From positions 744,001 through 808,000 of the forward strand of contig JANJXV010000151.1 of assembly GCA_024803745.1 (NCBI GenBank): a stretch of 64,000 nucleotides of DNA, given 5' to 3'. A program made the position numbers and the translations under genes. This DNA is from Megascapheus bottae. Taxonomy: Eukaryota > Chordata > Mammalia > Rodentia > Geomyidae. Of this stretch, positions 30,513-46,600 are shown piece after piece. Every line of letters begins with the position of its first letter. Position 1 is the first letter of the stretch. Under the pieces are notes generated by a model that was not told the origin of the DNA, ran no database searches, and saw only the letters and a list, made by a program, of their open reading frames with translations.

Positions 30513-33500
30513 CCATTCTGAGTTCAAACACCTCCGTTCTGTGACTTAACACACCTCCATTCTGTGACTTCACACACCTCCATTCTGAGTTCGCACACCT
30601 CCATCTGTGACTTCACACACCTCCATTCTGACTTCACACAGCTCCATTCTATGACGTCACACACCTCCATTCTGTGCCTTCACACACCTCCATTCTATGA
30701 CTTAACAGACCTTCATTCTTACTTAACAAACATCCATTCTATGACTTCACACACCTCCATTCTATGACTTCACACACCTCCATTCTATGACTTCACACAC
30801 CTCCATTCTGTGACTTCACACACCTCAATTCTGTGACTTCACACACCTCCATTATGACTTCACACACATCTATTCTATGACTTCACACACATCCAATCTA
30901 TGACTTCACACATCTCCATTCTATGACTTCACACACCTCCAATCTGACTTCACACAGCTCCATTCTATGACTTCACACACCTCCATTGTGACTTCACACA
31001 CCTCCATTCTATGAGTTCACACACCTCCATTCTGACTTCACACACCACCATTCTATGACTTCACACACCTCCATTCTGACTTCACACACCTCCATTCTAT
31101 GACTTCACACAACTCCATTCTGACTTCACACACCTCCATTCTGTGACTTCACACACCTCCATTCTATGACTTCACACACCTCCATTCTGTGACTTCAAAC
31201 ACCTCCATTCTATGACTTCACACACCTCCATTCTGTGACTTCACACACCTACATTGTGACTTCACAGACCTCCATTCTATGAGTTCACACAAATGCATTG
31301 TGAATTCACACACCTCCATTCTGTGACTTCACACACCTCCATTCTGACTTCACACACCTCCATTCTGACTTCACACACCTCAATTCTGTGACTTAACACA
31401 ACTCCATTCTATGATTTCACACACCTCCATTCTATGACTTCACACACCTCCATTCAAAAACTTCACACACCTCCTTTCTGAGTTGACACACCTCCATTCT
31501 ATGACTTCACACACCTCCAATCTGACTTCACACACCTCCATTTTATGACTTAACACACCTTCATTCTTACTTAACAAACATCCATTCTATGACTTCACAC
31601 ACCTTCATTCTATGAGTTCACACACCTCCATTCTATGACTTCACACACCTCCATTCTATGACTTCACACACCTCCATTCTGTGACTTCACACACCTCAAT
31701 TCTGTGACTTCACACACCTCCATTATGACTTCACACACATCCATTCTATGACTTCACACACCTCCAATCTATGACTTCACACACCTCCATTCTGTGACTT
31801 CACACAACTTCATTCTGAATTCACACACCTCCATTCTTTGACTTCACACACCTCCAATCTGACTTCACACAGCTCCATTCTATGACTTCACACACCTCCA
31901 TTCTGTGACTTCACACACCTCCATTCTATGACTTCACACACCTCCATTGTGACTTCACACACCTCCATTCTATGAGTTCACACACCTCCATTCTGACTTC
32001 ACACACCACCATTCTATGACTTCACACACCTCCATTCTGACTTCACACACCTCCATTCTATGACTTCACACAACTCCATTCTGACTTCACACACCTCCAT
32101 TCTGTGACTTCACACACCTCCAATATATGACTTCACACACCTCCATTCTGTGACTTGAAACACCTCCATTCTGTGACTTCACACACCTCCATTCTGTGAC
32201 TTCACACACCTACATTGTGACTTCACAGGCCTCCATTCTATGAGTTCACACAAATGCATTTTGAATTCACACACCTCCATTCTATGACTTCACACACCTC
32301 CATTCTGACTTCACACACCTCCATTCTGACTCCACACACCTCAATTCTGTGACTTAACACAACTCCATTCTATGATTTCACAAACCTCCATTCTATGACT
32401 TCACACACCTCCATTCTATGACTTCACACACCTCCTTTCTGAGTTGACACACCTCAATTCTATGACTTCACACACCTCCAATCTGACTTCACACACCTCC
32501 ATTTTATGACTTCACACACTTCCATTTTGTGACTTCAAAAACCTCCATTCTATGACTTCACACACCTAAATTGTGACTTCACACACCATCATTCTATGGG
32601 TTCACACACCGCCATTCTGACTTCACTCACCTCCATTCTATGACTTCACACAGATCCATTCTGACTTCACACAGCTCCATTCTATGACTTCGCACACATC
32701 TATTCTGACTTCACACACCTCCATTCTGTGACTTCACACACCTCCATTCTGATTTCACACACCTCCATTCTCTGACGTCAAACACCTCCATTCTGTGACT
32801 TCACACACCTCCATTCTATGACATCACACACCTCCATTCTATGACTTCACACACCCCCATTGTGTGACTTCACACACCTCCATGCTATGACTTCACACAC
32901 CTCCATTCTGTGACTTCACACACCTCCATTCTGAGTTCACACACCTCCATTTTGTGATTTCACACACCTCCATTCTGTGACTTCACACACCTCCATTCTT
33001 TGACTTCGCACACCTCCATTCTGACTTCACACAGCTCCATTCTCTGACTTCCCACACCTCCATTCTATGATTTCACAAACCTCCATTCTATGACTTCACA
33101 CACCTCCATTCTGTGACTTCACACACCTCCATTCTGATTTCAAACACCTCCGTTCTGTGACTTAACACACCTCCATTCTGTGACTTCACACACCTCCATT
33201 CTGAGTTCGCACACCTCCATTCTGTGACTTCACACACCTCCATTCTGACTTCACACAGCTCCATTCTATGACGTCACACACCTCCATTCTGTGCCTTCAC
33301 ACACCTCCATTCTATGACTTAACAGACCTTCATTCTTACTTAACAAACATCCATTCTATGACTTCACACACCTCCATTCTATGACTTCACACACCTCCAT
33401 TCTATGACTTCACACACCTCCATTCTGTGACTTCACACACCTCAATTCTGTGACTTCACACACCTCCATTATGACTTCACACACATCTATTCTATGACTT

Positions 33501-33628
33501 CACACACCTCCAATCTATGACTTCACACATCTCCATTCTTTGACTTCACACACCTCCAATCAGACTTCACACAGCTCCATTCTATGAGTTCACACACCTC
33601 CATTCTGACTTCACACACCACCATTCTA
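30513..33628 (+). repeat. Satellite segment D1
   Basis: Continues beyond unit B with the order that follows GAGTTCAAACACC in B copy 1 (near 18771), then adds types not seen in block A: CATTCAAAAACTTC (C of CAAAAA at 31455), CTATGGGTTC (GGG at 32598), CGCACACATC (32691) and CTCTGACGTCAAAC (near 32771). It recurs as the 46861-50769 region at an offset of about 16.0-16.3 kb. No gene is seen. The ORF at 30564-30767 is monomer-derived. Confidence 0.82.
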
Positions 33629-35619
33629 TGACTTCACACACCTCCATTCTGACTTCACACACCTCCATTCTGACTTCACACACCTCCATTCTGACTTCAC
33701 ACACCTCAATTCTGTGACTTAACACAACTCCATTCTATGATTTCACACACCTCCATTCTATGACTTCACACACCTCCATTCAAAAACTTCACACACCTCC
33801 TTTCTGAGTTGACACACCTCCATTCTATGACTTCACACACCTCCAATCTGACTTCACACACCTCCATTTTATGACTTAACACACCTTCATTCTTACTTAA
33901 CAAACATCCATTCTATGACTTCACACACCTCCATTCTATGACTTCACACACCTCCATTCTATGACTTCACACACCTCCATTCTATGACTTCACACACCTC
34001 CATTCTGTGACTTCACACACCTCAATTCTGTGACTTCACACACCTCCATTATGACTTCACACACATCCATTCTATGACTTCACACACATCCATTCTATGA
34101 TTTCACACACCTCCAATCTATGACTTCACACACCTCCATTCTGTGATTCACACACCTTCATTCTGAATTCACACACCGCCATTCTTTGACTTCACACACC
34201 TCCAATCTGACTTCACACATCTCCATTCTATGACTTCACACACCTCCATTCTGTGACTTCACACACCTCCATTCTATGACTTCACACACCTCCATTGTGA
34301 CTTCACACACCTCCATTCTATGAGTTCACACACCTCCATTCTGACTTCACACACCACCATTCTATGACTTCACACACCTCCATTCTGACTTCACACACCT
34401 CCATTCTATGACTTCACAGAACTCCATTCTGACTTCACACACCTCCATTCTGTGACTTCACACACCTCCAATATATGACTTCACACACCTCCATTCTGTG
34501 ACTTCAAACACCTCCATTCTATGACTTCACACACCTCCATTCTGTGACTTCACACACCTACATTGTGACTTCACAGGCCTCCATTCTATGAGTTCACACA
34601 AATGCATTTTGAATTCACACACCTCCATTCTATGACTTCACACACCTCCATTCTGACTTCACACACCTCCATTCTGACTCCACACACCTCAATTCTGTGA
34701 CTTAACACAACTCCATTCTATGATTTCACAAACCTCCATTCTATGACTTCACACACCTCCATTCTATGACTTCACACACCTCCTTTCTGAGTTGACACAC
34801 CTCAATTCTATGACTTCACACACCTCCAATCTGACTTCACACACCTCCATTTTATGACTTCACACACTTCCATTCTGTGACTTCAAAAACCTCCATTCTA
34901 TGACTTCACACAGATCCATTCTGACTTCACACAGCTCCATTCTATGACTTCGCACACATCTATTCTGACTTCACACACCTCCATTCTGTGACTTCACACA
35001 CCTCCATTCTGATTTCACACACCTCCATTCTCTGACGTCAAACACCTCCATTCTGTGACTTCACACACCTCCATTCTATGACTTCACACACCTCCATTCT
35101 ATGACTTCACACACCCCCATTGTGTGACTTCACACACCTCCATTCTATGACTTCACACACCTCCATTCTGTGACTTCACACACCTCCATTCTGAGTGCAC
35201 ACACCTCCATTTTGTGATTTCACACACCTCCATTCTGTGACTTCACACACCTCCATTCTATGACTTCACACACCTAAATTCTGTGACTTCACACACCTGC
35301 ATTCTATGACCTCACACACCTCCATTCTATGACTTCGCACACCTGCATTGTGACATCAAACACCTCCATTCTATGAGTTCACACACGTCCATTCTGACTT
35401 CACACACCTTCATTCTATGACTTCACACAACTGCATCTGACTTCACACACCTCCATTCCATGACTTCACCCACCTCCATTCGATGAATTCACACACCTCC
35501 TTTCTTTGACTTCATGCACCTCCATTCTATGAGTTCACACACCTCCATTCTGTGACTTCACACACATCCATTCTTTGACTTCATACACCTACATTCCATG
35601 AATTCACACACCTCCATTT
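33629..35619 (+). repeat. 1991-bp tandem duplication, copy 1
   Basis: Constant offset of 1991 to the next segment is checked at the AACACAACTCC unit (33721 and 35712), CATTCAAAAA (33781 and 35772) and CGCACACATC (34951 and 36942). The few differences seen are single substitutions, for example CACCGCC near 34177 against CACCTCC, and CACCCACC near 35467 against CACACACC. The 3' end differs: the TTTATTGTTTGAC unit of copy 2 is absent here. Confidence 0.9.
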
Positions 35620-37567
35620 TGACTTCACACACCTCCATTCTGACTTCACACACCTCCATTCTGACTTCACACACCTCCATTCTGACTTCACACACCTCAA
35701 TTCTGTGACTTAACACAACTCCATTCTATGATTTCACACACCTCCATTCTATGACTTCACACACCTCCATTCAAAAACTTCACACACCTCCTTTCTGAGT
35801 TGACACACCTCCATTCTATGACTTCACACACCTCCAATCTGACTTCACACACCTCCATTTTATGACTTAACACACCTTCATTCTTACTTAACAAACATCC
35901 ATTCTATGACTTCACACACCTCCATTCTATGACTTCACACACCTCCATTCTATGACTTCACACACCTCCATTCTATGACTTCACACACCTCCATTCTGTG
36001 ACTTCACACACCTCAATTCTGTGACTTCACACACCTCCATTATGACTTCACACACATCCATTCTATGACTTCACACACATCCATTCTATGATTTCACACA
36101 CCTCCAATCTATGACTTCACACACCTCCATTCTGTGATTCACACACCTTCATTCTGAATTCACACACCTCCATTCTTTGACTTCACACACCTCCAATCTG
36201 ACTTCACACATCTCCATTCTATGACTTCACACACCTCCATTCTGTGACTTCACACACCTCCATTCTATGACTTCACACACCTCCATTGTGACTTCACACA
36301 CCTCCATTCTATGAGTTCACACACCTCCATTCTGACTTCACACACCACCATTCTATGACTTCACACACCTCCATTCTGACTTCACACACCTCCATTCTAT
36401 GACTTCACAGAACTCCATTCTGACTTCACACACCTCCATTCTGTGACTTCACACACCTCCAATATATGACTTCACACACCTCCATTCTGTGACTTCAAAC
36501 ACCTCCATTCTATGACTTCACACACCTCCATTCTGTGACTTCACACACCTACATTGTGACTTCACAGGCCTCCATTCTATGAGTTCACACAAATGCATTT
36601 TGAATTCACACACCTCCATTCTATGACTTCACACACCTCCATTCTGACTTCACACACCTCCATTCTGACTCCACACACCTCAATTCTGTGACTTAACACA
36701 ACTCCATTCTATGATTTCACAAACCTCCATTCTATGACTTCACACACCTCCATTCTATGACTTCACACACCTCCTTTCTGAGTTGACACACCTCAATTCT
36801 ATGACTTCACACACCTCCAATCTGACTTCACACACCTCCATTTTATGACTTCACACACTTCCATTCTGTGACTTCAAAAACCTCCATTCTATGACTTCAC
36901 ACAGATCCATTCTGACTTCACACAGCTCCATTCTATGACTTCGCACACATCTATTCTGACTTCACACACCTCCATTCTGTGACTTCACACACCTCCATTC
37001 TGATTTCACACACCTCCATTCTCTGACGTCAAACACCTCCATTCTGTGACTTCACACACCTCCATTCTATGACTTCACACACCTCCATTCTATGACTTCA
37101 CACACCCCCATTGTGTGACTTCACACACCTCCATTCTATGACTTCACACACCTCCATTCTGTGACTTCACACACCTCCATTCTGAGTGCACACACCTGCA
37201 TTTTGTGATTTCACACACCTCCATTCTGTGACTTCACACACCTCCATTCTATGACTTCACACACCTAAATTCTGTGACTTCACACACCTGCATTCTATGA
37301 CCTCACACACCTCCATTCTATGACTTCGCACACCTGCATTGTGACATCAAACACCTCCATTCTATGAGTTCACACACGTCCATTCTGACTTCACACACCT
37401 TCATTCTATGACTTCACACAACTGCATCTGACTTCACACACCTCCATTCCATGACTTCACACACCTCCATTCGATGAATTCACACACCTCCTTTCTTTGA
37501 CTTCATGCACCTCCATTCTATGAGTTCACACACCTCCATTCTGTGACTTCACACACCTTTATTGTTT
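35620..37567 (+). repeat. 1991-bp tandem duplication, copy 2
   Basis: Tandem partner of the preceding segment. It ends near an ACCTTTATTGTTTGAC variant and then joins the CCTACATTCCATG unit, where the two copies differ by one extra 23-bp monomer. This duplication is absent from the second super-unit at about 40700-53760, where only one counterpart of CATTCAAAAA (50138) stands for the two here, so it is younger than the super-unit duplication or was lost there. Confidence 0.88.
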
Positions 37568-39490
37568 GACTTCACAAACCTCCATTCTTTGACTTCACAC
37601 ACCTACATTCCATGAATTCACACACCTCCATTCTATGAGTTCACACACCTCCATTCTATGAGTTCACACACCTCCATTTTGACTTCACACACATCCATTC
37701 TTTGACTTCATACACCTTCACTGTGACTTCACACACCTCTATTCTATGAGTTCACACACCTCCATTCTGACTTCACACACCACCATTCTATGACTTCACA
37801 CACCTCCATTCTGACTTCACACACCTCCATTCTATGACTTCACACAACTCCATTCTGACTTTACACACCTCCATTCTGTGACTTCACACACCTCCATTAT
37901 ATGACTTCACACACCTCCATTCTGTGACTTCAAACACCTCCATTCTATGACTTCACACACCTCCATTCTGTGACTTCACACACCTACATTGTGACTTCAC
38001 AGACCTCCATTCTATGAGTTCACACAAATGCATTGTGAATTCACACACCTCCATTCTGTGACTTCACATACCTCCATTCTGACTTCACACACCTCCATTC
38101 TGACTTCACACACCTCAATTCTCTGACTTAACACAACTCCATTCAATGATTTCACACACCTCCATTCTATGACTTCACACACCTCCATTCTATAACTTCA
38201 CACACCTCCTTTCTGAGTTGACACACCACCATTCTATGACTTCACACACCTCCAATCTGACTTCACACACCTCCATTTTATGACTTAACACACCTCCATT
38301 CTTACTTAACAAACATCCATTCTATGACTTCACACACCTCCATTCTATGACTTCACACACCTCCATTCTATGACTTCACACACCTCCATTCTATGACTTC
38401 ACACACCTCCATTCTGTGACTTCACACACCTCAATTCTATGACTTCACACACCTCCATTATGACTTCACACACATCCATTCTATGACTTCACACACCTCC
38501 AATCTATGACTTCACACACCTCCATTCTGTGACTTCACACACCTTCATTCTGAGTTCACACACCTCCATTCTTTGACTTCACACACCTCCAATCTGACTT
38601 CACACAGCTCCATTCTATGACTTCACACACCTCCATTCTGTGACTTCACACACATCCATTCTATGACTTCACAAACCTCCTTTCTGTGCCTTCACACACC
38701 TCAATTCTGTGACTTCACACACCTCCATTATGACTTCACACACCCCCATTCTATGACTTCATACACCCCCATTGTATCTTCACACACTCCATTCTATGAG
38801 TTCACACACCTCCATTCTGACTTCACACAGTTCCATTCTATGGCTTCACACAGCTGCATTCTGACTTCAGACACCTCCATTTGTGACTTCACAAACCACA
38901 ATTTTGACTTCAAACACCTTCATTCTGTGACTTCACACACCTCCATTCTGTGACTTCACACACCTCCATTTTGACTTCACAGACTTCCATTCTTTGACTT
39001 AACACACCTGCACTCTGTGACTTCACACACCACCATTGTTTGACTTCACAACCTTTATTCTTGGACTTCACACACCTCCATTCCATGACTTCACACATCT
39101 CCATTTTATGAGTTCACACACCTCCAATTTGACTTCACACACCTCCATTCTATGACTTCACACACCTTCATTCTACTTCAGAAACATCCATTCTATGACT
39201 TCACACACCTCCATTCTATGACTTCACAAACCTCCATTCTGTTACTTCACACACCTCCATTCTGAGTTCACACACCTCAATTCCGTGACTTCAAACACCT
39301 CAATTCTCACTACACACACCTCCATTCTATGACTTCACACAATTCCATTCTATGACTTCACACCCCTCCATTCTTTGACTTCACACACCTCCATTGTGAG
39401 TTCACACACCTCCATTCTGTGACTTCACACACCTCCATTCTGTGACTTCACACACCTCCATACTGTGACTTCACACACCTCCATTCTATG
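37568..39490 (+). repeat. Satellite segment D3, relative of the 3358-bp C unit
   Basis: Matches 52936 onward at offset 14273, and the later C copies through them. Diagnostic shared variants are ATACACCCCCATTGTATC, AACCTTTATTCTTGG, CAAACCACAATTTTGAC and CTCACTACACACACC. The match stops near 39490, where TGATTTCACACACC follows instead of the TGATATCTCACACC of the C units. The recurrent ORFs at 38663-38953 (+) and 38910-39104 (-) overlap each other and are monomer-derived. Confidence 0.88.
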
Positions 39491-40699
39491 ATTTCACACA
39501 CCTCCATTGTGACTTCACACACATCCATTCTATGACTTCACACACATCCATTCTATGACTTCACACACCTCCAATCTATGACTTCACACACCTCCATTCT
39601 GTGACTTCACACACCTTCATTCTGAATTCACACACCTCCATTCTTTGACTTCACAGACCTCCAATCTGACTTCACACAGCTCCATTCTATGACTTCACAC
39701 ACCTCCATTCTATGACTTCACACACCTCCATTGTGACTTCACACACCTCCATTCTATGAGTTCACACACCACCATTCTGACTTCACACACCACCATTCTA
39801 TGACTTCACACAACTCCATTCTGACTTCACACACCTCCATTCTGTGACTTCACACACCTCCATTATATGACTTCACACACCTCCATTCTGTGACTTCAAA
39901 CACCTCCATTCTATGACTTCACACACCTCCATTCTGTGACTTCACACACCTACATTGTGACTTCACAGGCCTCCATTCTATGAGTTCACACAAATGCATT
40001 GTGAATTCACACACGTCCATTCTATGACTTCACACACCTCCATTCTGACTTCACACACCTCCATTCTGACTTCACACACCTCAATTCTGTGACTTAACAC
40101 AACTCCATTCTATGACTTCACACACCTCCATTCTATGACTTCACACACCTCCTTTCTGAGTTGACACACCTCCATTCTATCACTTCACACACCTCCAATC
40201 TGATTTCACACACCTCCATTTTATGACTTCACACACTTCCATTCTGTGACTTCAAAAACCTCCATTCTATGACTTCACACACCTCCATTGTGACTTCACA
40301 CACCATCATTCTATGGGTTCACACACCGCCATTCTGACTTCACTCACCTCCATTCTATGACTTCACACAGCTCCATTCTGACTTCACACAGCTCCATTCT
40401 ATGACTTTGCACACATCTGTTCTGACTTCACACACGTCCATTCTGTGACTTCACACACCTCCATTCTGATTTCACACACCTCCATTCTCTGACGTCAAAC
40501 ACCTCCATTCTGTGACTTCACACACCTCCATTCCATGACTTCACACACCCCCATTGTGACTTCACACACTCCATTCTATGAGTTCACACACCTCCATTCT
40601 GACTTCACACACCTCCATTCTATGGCTTCACACAGCTGCATTCTGACTTCAGACACCTTCATTCTGTGACTTCACACACCTCCATTCTGTGACTTCACA
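39491..40699 (+). repeat. Satellite segment between the two super-unit copies
   Basis: Contains the CAGGCCTCC, CTATGGGTTC (GGG at 40315) and CTCTGACGTCAAAC (near 40488) variants in the same order as 32220-32780 and as the C units, so it is a shortened relative of those. It then carries an AGCTGCATTC plus TTCAGACACC pair from the D3/C type before joining the super-unit copy at about 40700. This mosaic order implies at least two exchange breakpoints within 1.2 kb. Confidence 0.75.
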
Positions 40700-43600
40700 C
40701 ACCTCCATTCTGACTTCACACACCTCTATTCTGACTTCACACACCTCAATTCTGTGACTTAACACAACTCCATTCTCTGATTTCACACACCTATATTCTA
40801 TGACTTCACACACCTCCATTCTATAACTTCACACACCTCCTTTCTGAGTTGACACACCTCCATTCTATGACTTCACACACCTCCAATCTGACTTCACACA
40901 CCTCCATTTTATGACTTAACACACCTTCATTCTTACTTAACAAACATCCATTCTATGACTTCACACACCTCCATTCTATGACTTCACACACCTCCATTCT
41001 ATGACTTCACACACCTCCATTCTGTGACTTCACACATCTCAATTCTGTGACTTCTACACCTCCATTATGACTTCACACACATCCATTCTATGACTTCACA
41101 CACCTCCAACCTATGACTTCACACACGTCCATTCTGTGACTTCACACACCTTCATTCTGAGTTCACACACCTCCATTCTTTGACTTCACACGCCTCCAAT
41201 CTGACTTCACACACCTCCATTCTATGACTTCACAAACCTCCATTCTGTGCATTCACACACCTCAATTCTGTGACTTCACACACCTCCATTATGACTTCAC
41301 ACACCTACATTCTATGACTTCACACACCCCCATTGTGACTTCACACACTCCATTCTATGAATTCACACACCTCCATTCTGACTTCACACACTTCCATTCT
41401 ATGGCTTCACACAGCTTCATTCTGACTTCAGACACCTCCATTTGTGACTTCACACACCACCATTGTTTGACTTCACAACCTATATTCTTGGACTTCACAC
41501 ACCTCCATTCCATGACTTCACACATCTCCATTTTATGAGTTCACACACCTCCAATTTGACTTCACACACCTCCATTCTATGACTTCACACACCTTGATTC
41601 TACTTCAGAAACATCCATTCTATGATTTCACACACCTCCATTCTATGACTTCACAAACCTCCATTCTCTGACTTCACACACCTCCATTCTGAGTTCACAC
41701 ACCTCAATTCCGTGACTTCACACACCTCAATTCTCACTTCACACACCTCCATTCTATGACTTCACACAATTCCATTCTATGACTTCACACACCTCCATTC
41801 TTTGACTTCACAAACCTCCATTGTGAGTTCACACACCTCCATTCTGTGACTTCACACACCTCCATTCTGTGACTTCCCACACCTCCATTCTGTGACTTCA
41901 CACACCTCCATTCTATGATTTCTCACACCTCCATTCTATTAATTCACACACCTCCATTCTGTGACTTCACACAACTCCACTCTATGACTTCCCACACCTC
42001 CATTCTGTGACTTCACACACCTGCATTCTGAGTTCACAAACCTCCATTCTGTGACTTAACGCACCTCCATTCTATGACTTCACACACCTCCATTCTATGA
42101 GTTCACACACGTCCATTCTATGACTTCACACACCTGCAGTCTTTGACTTCACAACCCTCCATTCTGTGACTTCACACACCTCCATTGTATAACTTCACAC
42201 ACTTCCATTGTGACTTCCCACACCTCCAATCTGAGTTCACACACCTCCGTTCTGACTTCACACACCTCCATTCTATGACTTCACACACCTCCATTCTATG
42301 AATTCACACACCTGAATTCTGTGTCTTCACACGACTCCATTATGACTTCACACACCTCCATTCTATGACTTCACACACCTCCATTCTATGACTTCACACA
42401 GCTAGATTCTGTGACTTCACACAAGTCCATTCTGAGTTCACACACCTCCATTCTCTGACTTCACACACCTCCATTCTGACTTCACAGAGCTCCACAAAAT
42501 GAGTTCACACACCTCCATTCTGTGACTTCGCACACCTCCATTCTGACTTCACACAGCTCCATTCTCTGACTTCCCACACCTCCATTCTATGATTTCACAC
42601 ACCTCCATTCTATGACTTCACACACCTCCATTCTGTGACTTCACACACCTCCATTCTGAGTTCAAACACCTCCGTTCGGTGACTTAACACCCCTCCATTC
42701 TGTGACTTCACACACCTCCATTCTGAGTTCGCACACCTCCATTCTATGACTTCACACACCTCCATTCTGTGCCTTCACACACCTCCATTCTATGACTTAA
42801 CAGACCTTCATTCTTACTTAACAAACATCCATTCTATGACTTCACACACCTCCATTCTATGACTTCACACACCTCCATTCTATGACTTCACACACCTCCA
42901 TTCTGTGACTTCACACACCTCAATTCTGTGACTTCACACACCTCCATTATGACTTCACACACATCCATTCTATGACTTCACACACCTCCAATCTATGACT
43001 TCACACACCTCCATTCTTTGACTTCACACACCTCCAATCTGACTTTACACAGCTCCATTCTATGACTTCACACACCTCCATTGTGACTTCACACACATCC
43101 ATTCTATGAGTTCACACACCTCCATTCTGAATTCACACACCACCATTCTATGACTTCACACACCTCCATTCTGACTTCACACACCTCCATTCTATGACTT
43201 CACACAACTCCATTCTGACTTCACACACCTCCATTCTGTGACTTCACACACCTCCATTCTATGACTTCACACACCTCCATTCTGTGACTTCAAACACCTC
43301 CATTCTATGACTTCACACACCTCCATTCTGTGACTTCACACACCTACATTGTGACTTCACAGACCTCCATTCTATGAGTTCACACAAATGCATTGTGAAT
43401 TCACACACCTCCATTCTGTGACTTCACACACCTCCATTCTGACTTCACACACCTCCATTCTGACTTCACACACCTCAATTCTGTGACTTAACACAACTCC
43501 ATTCTATGATTTCACACACCTCCATTCTATGACTTCACACACCTCCATTCTATAACTTCACACACCTCCTTTCTGAGTTGACACACCTCCATTCTATGAC

Positions 43601-46600
43601 TTCACACACCTCCAATCTGACTTCACACACCTCCATTTTATGACTTAACACACCTTCATTCTTTCTTAACAAACATCCATTCTATGACTTCACACACCTC
43701 CATTCTATGACTTCACACACCTCCATTCTATGACTTCACACACCTCCATTCTGTGATTTACACACCTCCATTCTGTGACTTCACACACCTCAATTCTGTG
43801 ACTTCACACACCTCCATTATGACTTCACACACATCCATTCTATGACTTCACACACATCCATTCTATGACTTCACACACCTCCAATCTATGACTTCACACT
43901 CCTCCATTCTGTGACTTCACACACCTTCATTCTGAGTTCACACGCCTCCATTCTTTGACTTCACACACCTCCAATCTGACTTCACACAGCTCCATTCTAT
44001 GACTTCACACACCTCCATTGCGACTTCACACACCTCCATTCTATGACTTCACACACCTCCATTGTGACTTCACACACCTCCATTCTATGAGTTCACACAC
44101 CTCCATTCTGACTTCACACACCACCATTCTATGACTTCACACACCTCCATTCTGACTTCACACACCTCCATTCTATGACTTCACACAACTCCATTCTGAC
44201 TTCACACACCTCCATTCTGTGACTTCACACACCTCCATTATATGACTTCACACACCTCCATTCTGTGACTTCAGACACCTCCATTCTATGACTTCACACA
44301 CCTCCATTCTGACTTCACACACCTCCATTCTGACTTCACACACCTCCATTCTATGACTTCACACAACTCCATTCTGACTTCACACACCTCCATTCTGTGA
44401 CTTCACACACCTCCATTATATGACTTCACACACCTCCATTCTGTGACTTCAGACACCTCCATTCTATGACTTCACACACCTCCATTCTTTGACTTCACAC
44501 ACCTACATTGTGACTTCACAGACCTCCATTCTATGAGTTCACACAAATGCATTGTGAATTCACACACCTCCATTCTGTGACTTCACACACCTCCATTCTG
44601 ACTTCACACACCTCCATTCTGACTTCACACACCTCAATTCTGTTTCTTAACACAACTCCATTCTATGATTTCACACACCTCCATTCTATGACTTCACACA
44701 CCTCCATTCTATAACTTCACACACCTCCTTTCTGAGTTGACACACCTTCATTTTATGACTTAACACACCTTCATTCTTACTTAACAAACATCCATTCTAT
44801 GACTTCACACACCTCCATTCTATGACTTCACACACCTCCATTCTATGACTTCACACACCTCCATTCTGTGACTTCACACACCTTCATTCTGAGTTCACAC
44901 ACCTCCATTCTTTGACTTTACACGCCTCCAATCTGACTTCACACACCTCCATTCTATGACTTCACAAACCTCCATTCTGTGCATTCACACACCTCAATTC
45001 TGTGACTTCACACACCTCCATTATGACTTCACACAACCCCATTCTATGACTTCACACACCCCCATCGTGACTTCACACACTCCATTCTATGAGTTCACAC
45101 ACCTTCGTTCTGACTTCACACACTTCCATTCTATGGCTTCCACAGCTGCATTCTGACTTAAGACACCTCCATTTGTGACTTCACACACCACAATTTTGAC
45201 TTCAAACACCTTCATTCTGTGACTTCACACACCTCCATTCTGTGACTTCACACACCTCCATTTTGACTTCACACACTTCCATTCTTTGACTTAACACACC
45301 TGCATTCTGTGACTTCACACACCACCATTGTTTGACTTCACAACCTATATTCTTGGACTTCACACACCTCCATTCCATGACTTCATACATCTCCATTTTA
45401 TGAGTTCACACACCTCCAATTTGACTTCACACACCTCCATTCTATGACTTCACACACCTTCATTCTACTTCAGAAACATCCATTCTATGACTTCACACAC
45501 CTCCATTCTATGACTTCACAAACCTCCATTCTGTGACTTCACACACCTCCGTTCTGAGTTCGCACACCTCAATTCCGTGACTTCACAGACCTCAATTCTC
45601 ACTTCACACACCTCCATTCTATGACTTCACACAATTCCATTCTATGACTTCACACACCTCCATTCTTTGACTTCACACACCTCCATTGTGAGTTCACACA
45701 CCTCCATTCTGTGACTTCACACACCTCCATTCTGTGACTTCACACACCTCCATTCTGTGAGTTCACACACCTAAATTCTATGATTTCTCACACCTCCATT
45801 CTATTAATTCACACACCTCCATTCTGTGACTTCACACAACTCCACTCTATGACTTCCCACACCTCCATTCTGTGACTTCACACACCTCCATTCTGAGTTC
45901 ACAAACCTCCATTCTGTGACTTAAGGCACCTTCATTCTGTGACTTCACACACCTTCATTCTATGACTTCACACAACTCCATTCTATGAGTTCACACACGT
46001 CCATTCTATGACTTCACACACCTCCAGTCTTTGACTTCACAACCCTCCATTCTGTGACTTCACACACCTCCATTCTATAACTTCACACACTTCCACTGTG
46101 ACTTCCCACAACTCCAATCTGAGTTCACACACCTCCGTTCTGACTTCACACACCTCCATTCTATGACTTCACACACCTCCATTCTATGACTTCACCCACC
46201 TGAATTCTGTGTCTTCACACGACTCCATTATGATTTCACACACCTCCATTCTATGACTTCACACACCTCCATTCTATGACTTCACACAGCTAGATTCTGT
46301 GTCTTCACACACCTCCATTCTGAGTTCACAGACCTCCATTCTCTGACTTCACACACCTCCATTCTGACTTCACAGAGCTCCATAAAATGACTTCACACAC
46401 CACCATTCTGTGACTTCGCACACCTCCATTCTGACTTCACACAGATCCATTCTCTGACTTCCCACACCTCCATTCTATGATTTCACACACCTCCATTCTA
46501 TGACTTCACACACCTCCATTCTGTGACTTCACACACCTCCATTCTGAGTTCAAACACTTCCGTTCTGTGACTTAACACACCTCCATTCTGTGATTTCACA

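Larger units (their letters stand above)
23970..39490 (+). repeat. Super-unit S, copy 1 (~15.5 kb)
   Basis: Collinear with 40700-53760. Offsets are 16728 (24045 to 40773), 16727 (24497 to 41224), 16004 (28952 to 44956 and 30867 to 46871), 16111 (32691 to 48802), 16182 (31455 to 47637), 16357 (33781 to 50138) and 14273 (38663 to 52936). The offset falls where copy 2 lacks a ~0.9-kb sub-unit (near 27467) and the second 1991-bp copy, and rises where copy 2 has extra monomers. It spans B copy 2 and all of D. Confidence 0.85.
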
